Of a stretch of DNA of 64,000 nt, positions 1 to 9,697 are shown in pieces. Source of the stretch: Candidatus Melainabacteria bacterium (GTDB lineage: Bacteria > Cyanobacteriota > Vampirovibrionia > 2-02-FULL-35-15). The translations under genes and the position numbers were made by a program. Position 1 is the first letter of the stretch. The number at the start of each line of letters is the position of its first letter. The notes beneath the pieces were generated by a model. It saw nothing but the letters and a program-made list of their open reading frames with translations. It made no database searches and had not been told where the DNA came from. The stretch spans positions 123,121-187,120 of the forward strand of contig JAHFBG010000001.1 of assembly GCA_023250155.1 (NCBI GenBank), read 5' to 3'.

Positions 1-2
1 GC

Positions 3-371
3 GGGCTTATTATTAGAGCAAGACCTCGTGATAAAAAAATGCAAAGACTAGAAGCAATGTCTGGTGGTGAAAAATCATTAACTGCTCTTAGTTTTATGTT
101 TGCACTACAAAGATGCTCTCCTGCTCCATTTTATGCTTTTGATGAAGTAGATATGTTCTTAGATGGCTTTAATGCAGAGCGTTTAGCACAAATGGTAAAA
201 AAACAATCTTACAATGCACAGTTTGTTGTAGTTAGTTTACGCAGACCCATGCTTGAAAATGCCGATCAGGCTATTGGAGTTACATTAAGAGCAGATGGAT
301 TTACACAGATTTTAGGAATTCAACAAATACAAAAAAAAGGGAAAGAAGAACCGGAATTAATGTCTGCATAA
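3..371 (+). CDS. smc: SMC chromosome segregation ATPase, C-terminal end (partial)
   Basis: This is the 3' end of a gene that starts before the window. The frame is open from base 3 and holds the C-terminal ATPase half-domain of SMC, the condensin ATPase that compacts and segregates the chromosome. Visible motifs are the ABC signature [14 protein letters not shown] just after the first in-frame Met at 39, and the Walker B/D-loop [15 protein letters not shown]. The residues ahead of that Met ([12 protein letters not shown]) also match SMC, so the Met is internal. scpA follows after 4 nt, so all three condensin subunits appear to form one operon. Confidence 0.95.
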   Translation, partial: GLIIRARPRDKKMQRLEAMSGGEKSLTALSFMFALQRCSPAPFYAFDEVDMFLDGFNAERLAQMVKKQSYNAQFVVVSLRRPMLENADQAIGVTLRADGFTQILGIQQIQKKGKEEPELMSA

Positions 372-375
372 TTAT

Positions 376-1356
376 ATGGAACAGTTAGAACAAAATACAA
401 ATGAAATTCCTGATCTTAAAAACCTGAGTGGTGGATTAGAGGTCTTGGTTCAGCTTGCAGAAAAGGGAGAAATAGATCCATGGGATATTGACATCATGGA
501 AGTCACAGACAAATATCTCGCTGCATTAGATAAAAGTCCAAGAGAAAATTTACTCAATGCAGGTCGTGCGATTTTCTTTGCTAGTGTATTGCTACGGTTA
601 AAATCAGACATTCTACTTAATATTTCAAATGAAACATTATTAAACAGTCAACATACTGAGAACTTTTTCCCTGAGGATGAGTTGTTGTTTGATGAAAATG
701 GTCCTCGTTTAGACTTGTCTAAATTAGAAGGTTTTCTTGTAAGAAGCTCTCTATGCAAACAGCAAAGAAAACGTAAAATATCCCTAACCGATTTAATTTT
801 TGCACTACAACAAGCAGAGGAAGAAGAAGAAAGACGAGCACTTAGAGCAAAGCTTCGTGCAAATAGGATAACTATAGTTGCTCCAGAGATGCCTGATGAC
901 ATATTAGAGCTTGCACATGAAGAAGACATAGAAGAATATGCCGAGAAAATTGAAGTAATAATACAAGAGCATTTAACTACTGAAAAACCAATAACACTTA
1001 GCTTTTTATCAGAAATATTAAACAGTAAAACTAAACCATTTTTAGCACTTTTATTTTTAGCACATGCGAAAAAAGTTGTATTAGAGCAAAATGAAATCTA
1101 TGGTGAGTTATTTATTCATAGAGCAGGGACAGTATTGCCAGAGAAAGAAATAGAAGAAGAGATAAAAGTAGAGACAAAGAAAAAACCTAAGAAAAAAGGC
1201 ATTATAGAAAAAATAAAAGATAAAATCTTAGGAAAGAAAGAAGAGCCAACAAATGAAACACAACAAGAAGCTGTAACCATTGAAATGAGCAACACTGAAA
1301 TAAAGAACGAGTTAAAACAAGAAGAAGGTGAGGTGATTACAGATGGAAGTCACTGA
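376..1356 (+). CDS. scpA: Segregation and condensation protein A (kleisin)
   Basis: ScpA is the kleisin that bridges the SMC heads and binds ScpB. The N-terminal part has the family pattern (LVQLAEKGEIDPWDIDIMEVTDKYL, here split by no gap; key residues are the DPWDI and the following Tyr-Leu). A winged-helix-like C-terminal segment follows (ITLSFLSEILNSKTKPFL, then ALLFLAHAKK). After about residue 255 comes a Lys/Glu-rich tail of some 70 residues not expected in the family. The gene starts 4 nt after smc, and its last 14 nt overlap scpB, which suggests translational coupling. Confidence 0.93.
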   Translation: MEQLEQNTNEIPDLKNLSGGLEVLVQLAEKGEIDPWDIDIMEVTDKYLAALDKSPRENLLNAGRAIFFASVLLRLKSDILLNISNETLLNSQHTENFFPEDELLFDENGPRLDLSKLEGFLVRSSLCKQQRKRKISLTDLIFALQQAEEEEERRALRAKLRANRITIVAPEMPDDILELAHEEDIEEYAEKIEVIIQEHLTTEKPITLSFLSEILNSKTKPFLALLFLAHAKKVVLEQNEIYGELFIHRAGTVLPEKEIEEEIKVETKKKPKKKGIIEKIKDKILGKKEEPTNETQQEAVTIEMSNTEIKNELKQEEGEVITDGSH

Positions 1357-2281
1357 AATAGAACAGGAACATAGGAATGAGCAATTAGGATTGAGCAATG
1401 AGCAGAACAGTTCTAATTCTCAATTTCCTAACACTCAATCCTCAGATCAGCCATCAGTCATCAGCATACCAGAACATCACAACATGGAAACATCAGCACA
1501 AGAAGATGAAGATCCAGAATCTCAATCCTCAGATCAACCATCAGTCATCAATACACCAGCACATCAGCACATCAACACATCAACACAAGAAGACGAAGAT
1601 TCCAATTCTCAATTCTCAATTCTCCCACCGAAGGCGAGGCTCGCCCTATCGGGCGGCAATTCTTCCCCTGAAAGCGAGGCACACCAAGAACAGCAATCCC
1701 CATTAAGCTCCATCGCTAATGCTTTAAAATCTGATTTAAAAGCCCAGGTTGAGGCAGTACTCTTCGTAAGTGATACACCACTTAAAGCTGGTGCTATAGC
1801 TAAAATGCTAAATGCCTCATATGATGATGTCCAATCATCACTAGTTCAGTTAATTCAAGAGTATGAAGACAGAAGTGGTGGGCTTGAAATAGGAACTGAT
1901 GATGGTTATATTATTCAGGTGAAAATGCAATATTTAAATATTGTCACTGACATGATGCCACTTGAACTAAATCCAGGACCTATGAGAACACTTTCTGCCG
2001 TTGCGCTAAAAGAGCCAGTATTACAATCTGAAGTTATAGATATGAGAGGTTCAGGAGCTTATGAGCATATAAATGAGCTTGTAGAGCAAGATTTAATCAC
2101 TAAAAAACCTAAAGGACTTTCCTTTATATTAGCTACTACAACAAAGTTCCAGCAATATTTTAGACTAACTCAAGATGCTAATAAAATCAGAGAAAAACTA
2201 CAGGAGAATGCAGTTAAAAGAGCTAAAGAAAAAGAAATGAAAAATGCTGCTTTGCAAAACGAAACTTTGCCAGCAACGTAA
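1343..2281 (+). CDS. scpB: Segregation and condensation protein B with a repeat-derived N-terminal extension
   Basis: ScpB is the winged-helix partner of ScpA. The recognisable family domain starts only near residue 131 (LKAQVEAVLFVSDTPLKAG) and runs to about residue 275 (DLITKKPKGLSFILATTTKF). The first 130 residues are low-complexity Ser/Gln/Asp/Glu-rich sequence encoded by heptamer tracts, an 87-bp in-frame tandem duplication and a GC-rich palindrome shared with the cytochrome gene at 52119-53675. The start overlaps the scpA end by 14 nt and has a purine-rich GAAGGTGAGG upstream, so the extension is probably translated. A shorter product from an internal start cannot be excluded. Confidence 0.88.
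   Translation: MEVTEIEQEHRNEQLGLSNEQNSSNSQFPNTQSSDQPSVISIPEHHNMETSAQEDEDPESQSSDQPSVINTPAHQHINTSTQEDEDSNSQFSILPPKARLALSGGNSSPESEAHQEQQSPLSSIANALKSDLKAQVEAVLFVSDTPLKAGAIAKMLNASYDDVQSSLVQLIQEYEDRSGGLEIGTDDGYIIQVKMQYLNIVTDMMPLELNPGPMRTLSAVALKEPVLQSEVIDMRGSGAYEHINELVEQDLITKKPKGLSFILATTTKFQQYFRLTQDANKIREKLQENAVKRAKEKEMKNAALQNETLPAT
1436..1609 (+). repeat. 87-bp in-frame tandem duplication in scpB
   Basis: Two adjacent units (1436-1522 and 1523-1609) each encode 29 residues beginning SQSSDQPSVI and ending EDED plus two residues. The unit length is a multiple of three, so the reading frame is kept. The copies have drifted, mainly in the middle where short words such as ACATCAACAC are themselves repeated. 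Confidence 0.85.
1608..1663 (+). repeat. GC-rich palindromic repeat embedded in scpB (copy 1 of 2)
   Basis: A segment of about 56 bp has the core GGCGAGGCTCGCC (a 13-bp palindrome with one central base), flanked by CTCAATTCTCAATTCTCCC on one side and CGGCAATTCT on the other. The same segment, clearly homologous and in the same reading frame, lies inside the cytochrome gene (53447-53507, minus strand). It encodes SILPPKARLALSG here and SILPPEARLARSG there. Confidence 0.85.
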
Positions 2282-2310
2282 GGATTAGTCGTGACCAATC
2301 CTTTATTTTT
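2280..2310 (+). terminator. Rho-independent terminator after scpB
   Basis: AAGGATT and AATCCTT form a 7-bp stem with a 10-nt loop, followed by TATTTTTT. It begins at the scpB stop codon and touches the stop of the convergent protease gene. The T-run serves the plus strand. Confidence 0.7.
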
Positions 2311-5300
2311 TCCCTGCTGGTTGTAACTGTGGTATTACAACTGGTCTTATTTCAACTTGTGGTCTAAGTATCTCTTGAAGGAAAATTGTTGCATCAAAAT
2401 AAGGTTGCTCTGGTTGATCTTTGAAACTACCTTTTGATTTAGAAAAAACGGCTTGCCATTCACGATCACTAAGTGGGGCTAGTCCTGCTTTTTTCCTAGC
2501 TTCAATTCCCCAAGCAAAAATACCCATGCTATGCGGTGAAGCAAATGAAGTTCCATTTACTGGTTCTAGTGACCATTGCCCATTCTCAACCCACGGTGCT
2601 ATTACATGTACTCCTTGGAAAGCAAGAAGTCTAATTGCTTCAAGTTTACGAAGTGGATCTTGTTTGCTTGTAAACTCAGCAAGTCTATCTGCATATTTAT
2701 CCATTGCAGCTGCATGGAAGACACTGTCAGATTGAATGATTTTACCCTTATTGTCAAATCGTAGTCCTGGCATATTTATTTCAGAACCACGATATCTAAC
2801 TATACCTGGGAAATATCCATGTTCATTACCAGCAGCAACTGTATGCTTTACATCCATTCTGCTTAAGGTTTCCATAAAAGCACCAAGCTGGTCTACCCAT
2901 TCAGTTCTCAAAGTTTCATTATTTAAAATGAAATTTGTATAACCCCAGGAATAATTAACTACAGCAATGTTTGCTTTATCTTCAAGCATATTTTGAGCCA
3001 TGTCTTCAATAGCTCTAAACTCTGCACTTTGTGTATCAGATGGTCTAAATGGAACCTCTGGTGTACTTGCAGAAACACTGTATGTCCACATTTTTCCATT
3101 TGGAGCAATCTTGTGAGTAGTAGAAGCAACTGCTGTAGGATGCAGATCCATATAGTTAGTAAGATCATTCCATCTGATTAGATTTTCTGGATAGATAATG
3201 TTTTTTTCTAGTCCAGGATAAAAATTGACTGGTGCTGTTTTATTATAGGCATATCCTACATCTAGAACAGCTAATTCCACATCTTTACCTGTGTAAACTT
3301 GTTTTGATGCATCACCCAGCCAAAATTCTTGTCTATCAATTGATTGATAAAGTTTTTCTAATTGGCTTGTAGTAGCAACATCAAATCCAAGTTTTTTAAT
3401 GTCATCTAACTTACTGCCATTTGATATTAGGGCATGCATAACATTTCTTACAAGCGGAGCTTTTGGATCTTTCTTATAGGCTTCATTTACAAGAGTAAGA
3501 AGTTCTTTTCTAACTCCAAATCTATCTGCAAGTCTTGCATTCGCAAATTCATTATAAAGACTACTTAAACGCATTTGAGATGAAGTTTCTAGTCCTTTAC
3601 TGTGGTATTGCATATGCCCTATAACTTGCTCACCATGAGCTTTTTGGGTAGCCCTGATCTTTAAATCTTCAGGACCTAAAGTGTGCGGATTTTTGTGATA
3701 GTTTGCATACCGATCAGCCAATGCATCTAATCCATCCAAAGCACCAAATCTATAGAATCTAGATGATTCTTTGCCAAGTACTGTATGAAGTATTTGAGCA
3801 TTTGTATCGTTTGCATCATTAAGAGGTACCACTCCGCCTAAGTTTTCAATTGCAACTCTCTTTAAGACAGCTTGGTTAATTGAGTCCCTGAAAAGGGGCC
3901 AAAAGTAGAGTTCTTTCCCTTTGTTTTGTATATAGGCTTCAGGATATGTTGCAATATCTGCAAGAACAGGTGCTGCAGGTTCATGGTTTGCTCTTGCAAG
4001 AATATCCATGCTTGAGAGAGCAAAAAAGACATCAATATTTTTCTTAGTATCTTTATTCCTTTGTAAGTAATTAACTAGAGGAGTTAAATACTTTGTACTA
4101 AAGCCGGCATCTTTTGCTTTGGCAGCAATAATACCTGTATTACCACCAAACTCTTTTCTATAAAGACTATGCAACGCTTGAAGTTTTTCTTCATCTGTAA
4201 CTGTAATTGGTGGTCTACCTTGTGAGACTTCACGCTTAGAAATAGCTTCTTGTGATTTTAGCCAAATGTCATAGTGTGCAGCTATCTTTCTTTGGAAAGG
4301 ATTCTTAGTACTCATTTCTTCAGTAAAGTCTATCTTGGCTCTTTCTTGTCCTCTTGCATGTCTAATTTCAGGAAAGAAAGAACTGAGTTTTGCTGGTGAA
4401 AACGGGGACTGAGTTTGTGCTTTTTTTCTAATTGAATCTGGAACTAAATCAGGAGCATTAATATAAAGAATAGCATCAAGAGCCAGACCTCTTGTCCCCA
4501 TAGATAATGTTTCATTTGCACTCATTTCAAAGAGTGAATCAATTGATTCTTTATCTTTTGCAAAAGCTACTCCTGTAGCTGCTCTGGATTTGTCGACATC
4601 TGTACTAAATGGATTTTTTAGTATGTCTCTTAAGTAAGGAGTAAAAGTATTACTATCATCTAAAAAAGCCATTGTCATTAGTGCATAGTTTCTCCCTTTG
4701 TTTCTTAAGTCATTAACTGTTTTTACATCTTCAGCACGTGATGGCTCTGGCCAAATCAATTTGGCATTTTTATCAGCCATCTGTGTTATAAACTTTTTAG
4801 CTTCTTCACGATTTGCACTGAAGGCTTTAATAAGATCAAAACCTGCTCTTGTGTCAGGAGAATTATCTAGAAACACTTCTCCAGATACAAAGGCACTAAA
4901 AAATAAGGTAGGATTTGAAGCACAAACTCGTTTTAAAACTTCAAATGCAGCTTTATCTTTTTGTGCTTGTTTTGCAAGTGCTTGTAGAATCATAAAGTCA
5001 TTAGTAGTAGGACTTTTAACACTTTCCGAATAGTGTTTCATAGCAAACCATTGAGCTAGTGCAGGAGGAGCAAGCTCATCATTGTTTTGTGCAAGTAATA
5101 AAATATTTTTTGCAAGAAACTCTTGTTCTGGTGCTTCTTTTAAAGCATAGTAAGGCAAAAGAGGAGAGATAAACTTTACATCAATATCTGGTAATACCTC
5201 AAGTGAACCAACCTTAGTGCTATCAGGAGTTCCTGGATTTGGAATTGTTTTTGAAATCTTTGATTCATCATCAGATACAGACATTACTACGTTCGGTGGA

Positions 5301-6358
5301 GAACTTGCCTTAGATTTTACTTTCTCATGTGCTTGTAGTTGCTTATCTCCAAAAACCCATTGTCGGGATTTTTCAATTAATCCTTTTGGAAGTTTGTCTT
5401 GTGGGGTGGAAAGATAGACTTCAAAGAAAGTATTTCTACGTTCAGCATTATTTCCACTTGTAAGAAGCTCTGTTAGTGACTTTTCTAATGATGTTGATTC
5501 AGCCATCTTTCCTAGGGCATCAGCAGCAGTTAAGTGAAAATCCTTACTTTTATAAACTTCGATTTCAGGATAGTATTCTCTTAATAGAGCTATTCTAGAT
5601 GGTAAAACAAGATGTCTTTCTCTTATTCCATCTTTATCTTTAGTATCAACAATTACTTTGCCAAGATATGGAATCACTGTGTTTACCATCTTATCTCTAC
5701 GCACTACATAAGATGAGTTATCTTTTTTCAGTTGATTTATTTGACCTTCAAGTTCTTTCATCTTTGAGGTAAGCTCTTTAGGAAGTTCTGCTTTTAGCTT
5801 AGTTAAATCGCTGACTTGTTTTTCTAAGGCTTTAAGATCAGTACCCAATGTATCAATTTTTTTCTGATTGTTTATAACTTCAAGATTTAGCTTATTAGCT
5901 GTGACTCCTGTCGTGTATAAAGCACCATGAACAAGTCTTGCTGGAATGCTAGAATTGCTTTTCCCTTTTTCTAAAACTTCAGCACGAATTGGTTCAATAG
6001 CTTCAATCATTGTGTCATCGGATACATGAAAAATTGCTTGTAAATCATTCCAAATAATGGTGCTGTTATTTAATTCCTTATATTTTTTTTCATCGCCAAG
6101 TGCTTCACTAAGTGGTTTCCAGGATTCTTGTGCAAAATTAGCTATTGCTTTTTCTCTTTTAGGATTATTGGCACCTTCAGCATTAGCAGTAATTAGTGCA
6201 GCAACTGATATTACAAGACCTCCAAGTGCTTTTGCAGTCCAAGATGAATTCCCATTATTTTCTATATAAGCAGAATCATTTGTTTTTTTCTTATCTGCTT
6301 TTTGAATTCCATTTATATTTCCTTGAATCTTAGAAACGACTGAAGTGACTGATATCAT
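2303..6358 (-). CDS. Subtilisin-like (S8) serine protease with a ~1000-residue N-terminal region
   Basis: The 1351-residue protein has a C-terminal S8-type peptidase domain. The catalytic residues are visible: Asp near residue 1033 (LAVLDVGYAY), His near 1073 (LHPTAVASTTH), the oxyanion Asn near 1175 (VAAGNEHG) and Ser near 1271 (NGTSFASPH). The His motif HPTAVAS departs from the usual HGTHVAG but keeps His and VA. Residues about 42-60 are a hydrophobic segment, residues about 165-225 a coiled coil, and the middle is alpha-helical and Ala/Leu-rich, possibly helical repeats. A strong AGGAGG lies 8 nt before the ATG. The N-terminal region is not recognised and could position or regulate the protease. 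Substrate unknown. Confidence 0.8.
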   Translation of the reverse strand: MISVTSVVSKIQGNINGIQKADKKKTNDSAYIENNGNSSWTAKALGGLVISVAALITANAEGANNPKREKAIANFAQESWKPLSEALGDEKKYKELNNSTIIWNDLQAIFHVSDDTMIEAIEPIRAEVLEKGKSNSSIPARLVHGALYTTGVTANKLNLEVINNQKKIDTLGTDLKALEKQVSDLTKLKAELPKELTSKMKELEGQINQLKKDNSSYVVRRDKMVNTVIPYLGKVIVDTKDKDGIRERHLVLPSRIALLREYYPEIEVYKSKDFHLTAADALGKMAESTSLEKSLTELLTSGNNAERRNTFFEVYLSTPQDKLPKGLIEKSRQWVFGDKQLQAHEKVKSKASSPPNVVMSVSDDESKISKTIPNPGTPDSTKVGSLEVLPDIDVKFISPLLPYYALKEAPEQEFLAKNILLLAQNNDELAPPALAQWFAMKHYSESVKSPTTNDFMILQALAKQAQKDKAAFEVLKRVCASNPTLFFSAFVSGEVFLDNSPDTRAGFDLIKAFSANREEAKKFITQMADKNAKLIWPEPSRAEDVKTVNDLRNKGRNYALMTMAFLDDSNTFTPYLRDILKNPFSTDVDKSRAATGVAFAKDKESIDSLFEMSANETLSMGTRGLALDAILYINAPDLVPDSIRKKAQTQSPFSPAKLSSFFPEIRHARGQERAKIDFTEEMSTKNPFQRKIAAHYDIWLKSQEAISKREVSQGRPPITVTDEEKLQALHSLYRKEFGGNTGIIAAKAKDAGFSTKYLTPLVNYLQRNKDTKKNIDVFFALSSMDILARANHEPAAPVLADIATYPEAYIQNKGKELYFWPLFRDSINQAVLKRVAIENLGGVVPLNDANDTNAQILHTVLGKESSRFYRFGALDGLDALADRYANYHKNPHTLGPEDLKIRATQKAHGEQVIGHMQYHSKGLETSSQMRLSSLYNEFANARLADRFGVRKELLTLVNEAYKKDPKAPLVRNVMHALISNGSKLDDIKKLGFDVATTSQLEKLYQSIDRQEFWLGDASKQVYTGKDVELAVLDVGYAYNKTAPVNFYPGLEKNIIYPENLIRWNDLTNYMDLHPTAVASTTHKIAPNGKMWTYSVSASTPEVPFRPSDTQSAEFRAIEDMAQNMLEDKANIAVVNYSWGYTNFILNNETLRTEWVDQLGAFMETLSRMDVKHTVAAGNEHGYFPGIVRYRGSEINMPGLRFDNKGKIIQSDSVFHAAAMDKYADRLAEFTSKQDPLRKLEAIRLLAFQGVHVIAPWVENGQWSLEPVNGTSFASPHSMGIFAWGIEARKKAGLAPLSDREWQAVFSKSKGSFKDQPEQPYFDATIFLQEILRPQVEIRPVVIPQLQPAGKK

Positions 6359-6550
6359 GTACTTATCCTCCTATACACACACAAATAACCTTGGCTTTGT
6401 TTAGAAGCTATGCATGTAAATTGTTTTGATAAGAATGTATGTTAAAGGAAATGTTATCTGAATGCAAATGTATGTAAACTACACGTAAGCAATACATAAT
6501 GAATACAATTTTTTATTATTCACAGAAAGAGTTTTTTTCTTACAAAACTA

Positions 6551-8158
6551 TTACAAAGTGGCTTTTTTATCTTTGATTATTTTTATAAACTCATTAACAG
6601 CTTCATCTAATTTTCCATCAGTGTTTTCTATTATGTGGGTGAAGCTATTAGCTGCATTCAAAAACTCTGTGGCTTTATTTACTCTATCTTCAATTTGCAT
6701 TTCTGTTTCTCCACTCCCTCTTTTAGAGATTCTTTCACGTAAAATCTTTTTTGCATTATCGATACCACTTGGATCTTTTAGCATATCTTTTGGAACAGGT
6801 GAAATAAATATATCAGCAACTGAAACACCAAGTCGTTTTAAAACATAACGAAAGAAATTCGCCCCTTTTATATCTACATCAATTACTGCATCTTTACCAC
6901 TGTCAAATATTTCTTGAACTTCTTTTTCACTTGAACCATAATAATTGTCATTAGTTCCGACTAACCATTGTAATAGTTCATTGCTCTTAATTTTATTTTC
7001 AAACTCTTCTCTACTAAAGAAGTGATAATCTACTCCATTCTTTTCATTTGGACGTGGTTTTCTTGAAGTAGAGTTAATGGCTTTTGCAAGTTTTATAGAA
7101 TCATCTTTAAAGGCTTTTTCTAAAATTGTCCCTTTCCCAGCACCTGATGGACCTGAAATAATAACAGCAGTATTGCCATTTGATTTTAAGCTATGCAATT
7201 TAAAAAATTCATCATTAATAGAGCCTGTTTTTTCAAACTCTAATGATGCTGGGTCCTGAGTAGGTTTTTCTGATTTTTTTGTTTCAATTAGTTTTTTAAT
7301 AGAACTTACAGCAGTATCTAATTCTCCATCTGGATTCTCAACTATGTGCTGAAACTTTTGTGGTTCACTTAGCCATTCTCTTGATCTCTGCATCAACAGA
7401 TCTAATTTTGTTTCATCTGTTCCACCTCTATTTCTTTTTCTAATTCTTTCTTTTAAGTTTTCTATCGCTAAATCTACCCCGCTTGGTTGGGCTAAGATTT
7501 CTTTTGAGACTGGTGAAATGAATATTTCTATATAAGGTATATTTGCAATGGTTAATCCCTTTTTAAGTGGGGTGGCTACTGTCGGACCCACTACAGCAAT
7601 TACATCTTTTCCAGACTCCAATGATATTTTTGTATCACTAAGTCCTACTCCATAAAATCCTGGTTCAAGTTCATTCCAGCTTAAAAACTGATTATTCTTT
7701 CTATTTTCAATAAATTGATCTCTATTCAAAAATTTATAATCAACCCCATTTATCTCCCCTTTTCCTTGAAGTCTTGTAGTATACAAAATTGCTTTTGATA
7801 TCTTTAAAGAACTATCCTCTAAAAGACTTTTTGCAACTGTATCTTTTCCACCAGCAAATGGACCTGTAATTATCACTACAACATTTCCATATGTTTTAAG
7901 ATCACTTGATTTAATAGAAATAGGATCTAAAGTTCCACATGGCAAAAGATCTGTGGGTGGTAATGATGCTCCTGCTGTTAGTAAATCTGGTCTTGCAACA
8001 ATACTAGCTAATCTTTGAGCTTCAGCTAATTGTGATGGAATACCTTGCAGCTTTGAATCATTCATCTCAACTGTATTTGAAGTATTCTCTTCTTTTGTAG
8101 GAGAAATATTTACTGGTAGGATTTTTTTTATACTTATTGGATCTAGATTAGTACTCAT
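6551..8158 (-). CDS. gmk: Tandem guanylate-kinase-domain protein
   Basis: Two guanylate-kinase-like domains lie in one 535-residue chain, whereas ordinary GMP kinase is about 200 residues. The second domain is canonical: P-loop GPSGAGKGT at 336-344, then STSRKPRPNEKNGVDYHF and DNYYGSS, so it probably phosphorylates GMP to GDP. The first has a changed P-loop (GPFAGGKDT at 99-107), keeps TTR and NGVDYKF, but lacks the second arginine of the GMP-binding loop, so it may bind nucleotide differently or be regulatory. The motif LDPISIK occurs at residues 5-11 and again at 77-83. AGGAGG precedes the start. No other gmk is visible here. Confidence 0.82.
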   Translation of the reverse strand: MSTNLDPISIKKILPVNISPTKEENTSNTVEMNDSKLQGIPSQLAEAQRLASIVARPDLLTAGASLPPTDLLPCGTLDPISIKSSDLKTYGNVVVIITGPFAGGKDTVAKSLLEDSSLKISKAILYTTRLQGKGEINGVDYKFLNRDQFIENRKNNQFLSWNELEPGFYGVGLSDTKISLESGKDVIAVVGPTVATPLKKGLTIANIPYIEIFISPVSKEILAQPSGVDLAIENLKERIRKRNRGGTDETKLDLLMQRSREWLSEPQKFQHIVENPDGELDTAVSSIKKLIETKKSEKPTQDPASLEFEKTGSINDEFFKLHSLKSNGNTAVIISGPSGAGKGTILEKAFKDDSIKLAKAINSTSRKPRPNEKNGVDYHFFSREEFENKIKSNELLQWLVGTNDNYYGSSEKEVQEIFDSGKDAVIDVDIKGANFFRYVLKRLGVSVADIFISPVPKDMLKDPSGIDNAKKILRERISKRGSGETEMQIEDRVNKATEFLNAANSFTHIIENTDGKLDEAVNEFIKIIKDKKATL

Positions 8159-8419
8159 AAAGTTAACCTCCTATAATTTCTTTCAGAGTTCTTTTAACTC
8201 CCTGTAATAAGTCCATTACTAATAAATTACTTAGCGCCAATAATAGCAATAATTGTTTTTAATTTGATGTCAGATATTGCAAATTAAATGTATGAAATAT
8301 ATTACGAGACGCAAAAGAAAAGAAGACAAAAATATAAGATTCAAAGATACAACGTAAATCATTGATTCTTAATATTCTGAAATGAAAGTCCCAGATTGCC
8401 CTAAGTATCTATAACAGTC

Positions 8420-9682
8420 TTATTTAGCAGCCACAAATGATCCATTAGCGGCTTTTTGTAATTCTTTTACCTTATCTAGTTCTTCCCATGGAAGTTTTAA
8501 ATCAGGTCTTCCAAAATGCCCATAGGCAGCTGTGTTTCTATAAAAGATCCCTTTGTTTAATTTGGGCAAGTTTTTCATATTAAACTTTTGAATTATTGCT
8601 AGTGGTCTCAAGTCAAACACTTGATTAATAATATCTCCAAGAGCAGAATCTTTTATCTTGCCTGTACCAAAAGTAGAAACACTTACAGAAATTGGTTTTG
8701 CGACTCCAATAGCATACGATACTTGAACCTCACAATGTTTTGCTAAGCCACTTGCAACTACATTTTTAGCAATGTATCTTGCTGCATAACAAGCAGATCT
8801 ATCTACTTTTGTAGGATCTTTTCCTGAAAATGCACCACCGCCATGGCGAGCATAGCCACCATAAGTATCCACAATAATTTTTCTTCCAGTCAAACCAGCA
8901 TCTCCTTGTGGACCACCGATTACAAAACGACCAGAAGGATTAATAAAATACTTGGTTTCCTTATCAATCAAATGTCCAAGCTGTTCCACCACTGGCTTAA
9001 TAACAAACTCTTTCATGTCAGATTCTATAAACTTTTGTAGATCAAGATTGTCTGTCTTGCCTTTTATATTTGCTGCATGCTGAGTTGAAATAACTAATGT
9101 ATCTATTCTCTTAGGAAGATTGTTTTCATCATACTCTACAGTTACTTGTGTTTTACCATCTGGTCTAAGATATGAGAGAATGCCTTGCTTTCTAACTTGT
9201 GAAAGCTTTAATGCAAGTTTTTGAGCAAGACTTATTGGAAGAGGCATTAATTCTGGGGTTTCATCACATGCAAATCCAAACATTAATCCTTGATCACCTG
9301 CTCCAAGCTTATCAGCTTCATCTTTTGAAGCTTCATCTCTATGCTCTTTAGCTTTTGAAACGCCTTGATCTATATCAGGAGATTGCCCTTTAACACAAAC
9401 CAATACTCCACATGTGTGAGCATCAAAACCACCCGAATCTGGACCTGCATAACCAATTTCTTCAATTGTTTTTCTAGCAATTGAATCATAGTCAAGTTTT
9501 GCATTTGACGTGATTTCTCCACCAATAACTACTAACCCTGTTGTAGCATAAGTCTCACAAGCCACTCTACTTGTAGGATCTTCAGCTAGCGCTGCATCTA
9601 ATACTGCATCAGAAACTTGATCACATAATTTATCTGGATGCCCTTCTGTTACTGACTCCGATGTAAATAATTTTTTTGCCAT
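8420..9682 (-). CDS. metK: S-adenosylmethionine synthetase
   Basis: MetK makes S-adenosylmethionine from methionine and ATP. Signature segments are all present: [16 protein letters not shown] near the N-terminus, [12 protein letters not shown] in the middle, and [16 protein letters not shown]. At 420 residues it is somewhat longer than the typical 380-400. The ATG has GAGGAGG about 10 nt upstream, lying directly after a SAM-I riboswitch aptamer, so expression is very probably controlled by SAM. The gene stands alone. Confidence 0.97.
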   Translation of the reverse strand: MAKKLFTSESVTEGHPDKLCDQVSDAVLDAALAEDPTSRVACETYATTGLVVIGGEITSNAKLDYDSIARKTIEEIGYAGPDSGGFDAHTCGVLVCVKGQSPDIDQGVSKAKEHRDEASKDEADKLGAGDQGLMFGFACDETPELMPLPISLAQKLALKLSQVRKQGILSYLRPDGKTQVTVEYDENNLPKRIDTLVISTQHAANIKGKTDNLDLQKFIESDMKEFVIKPVVEQLGHLIDKETKYFINPSGRFVIGGPQGDAGLTGRKIIVDTYGGYARHGGGAFSGKDPTKVDRSACYAARYIAKNVVASGLAKHCEVQVSYAIGVAKPISVSVSTFGTGKIKDSALGDIINQVFDLRPLAIIQKFNMKNLPKLNKGIFYRNTAAYGHFGRPDLKLPWEELDKVKELQKAANGSFVAAK

Positions 9683-9697
9683 TTTTCCTTTTCCTCC

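Noticed and set aside
1398..1706. Second gene in another frame over the scpB extension
   Set aside because: It is a by-product of the low-complexity repeat DNA; scpB continues in its own frame across it.
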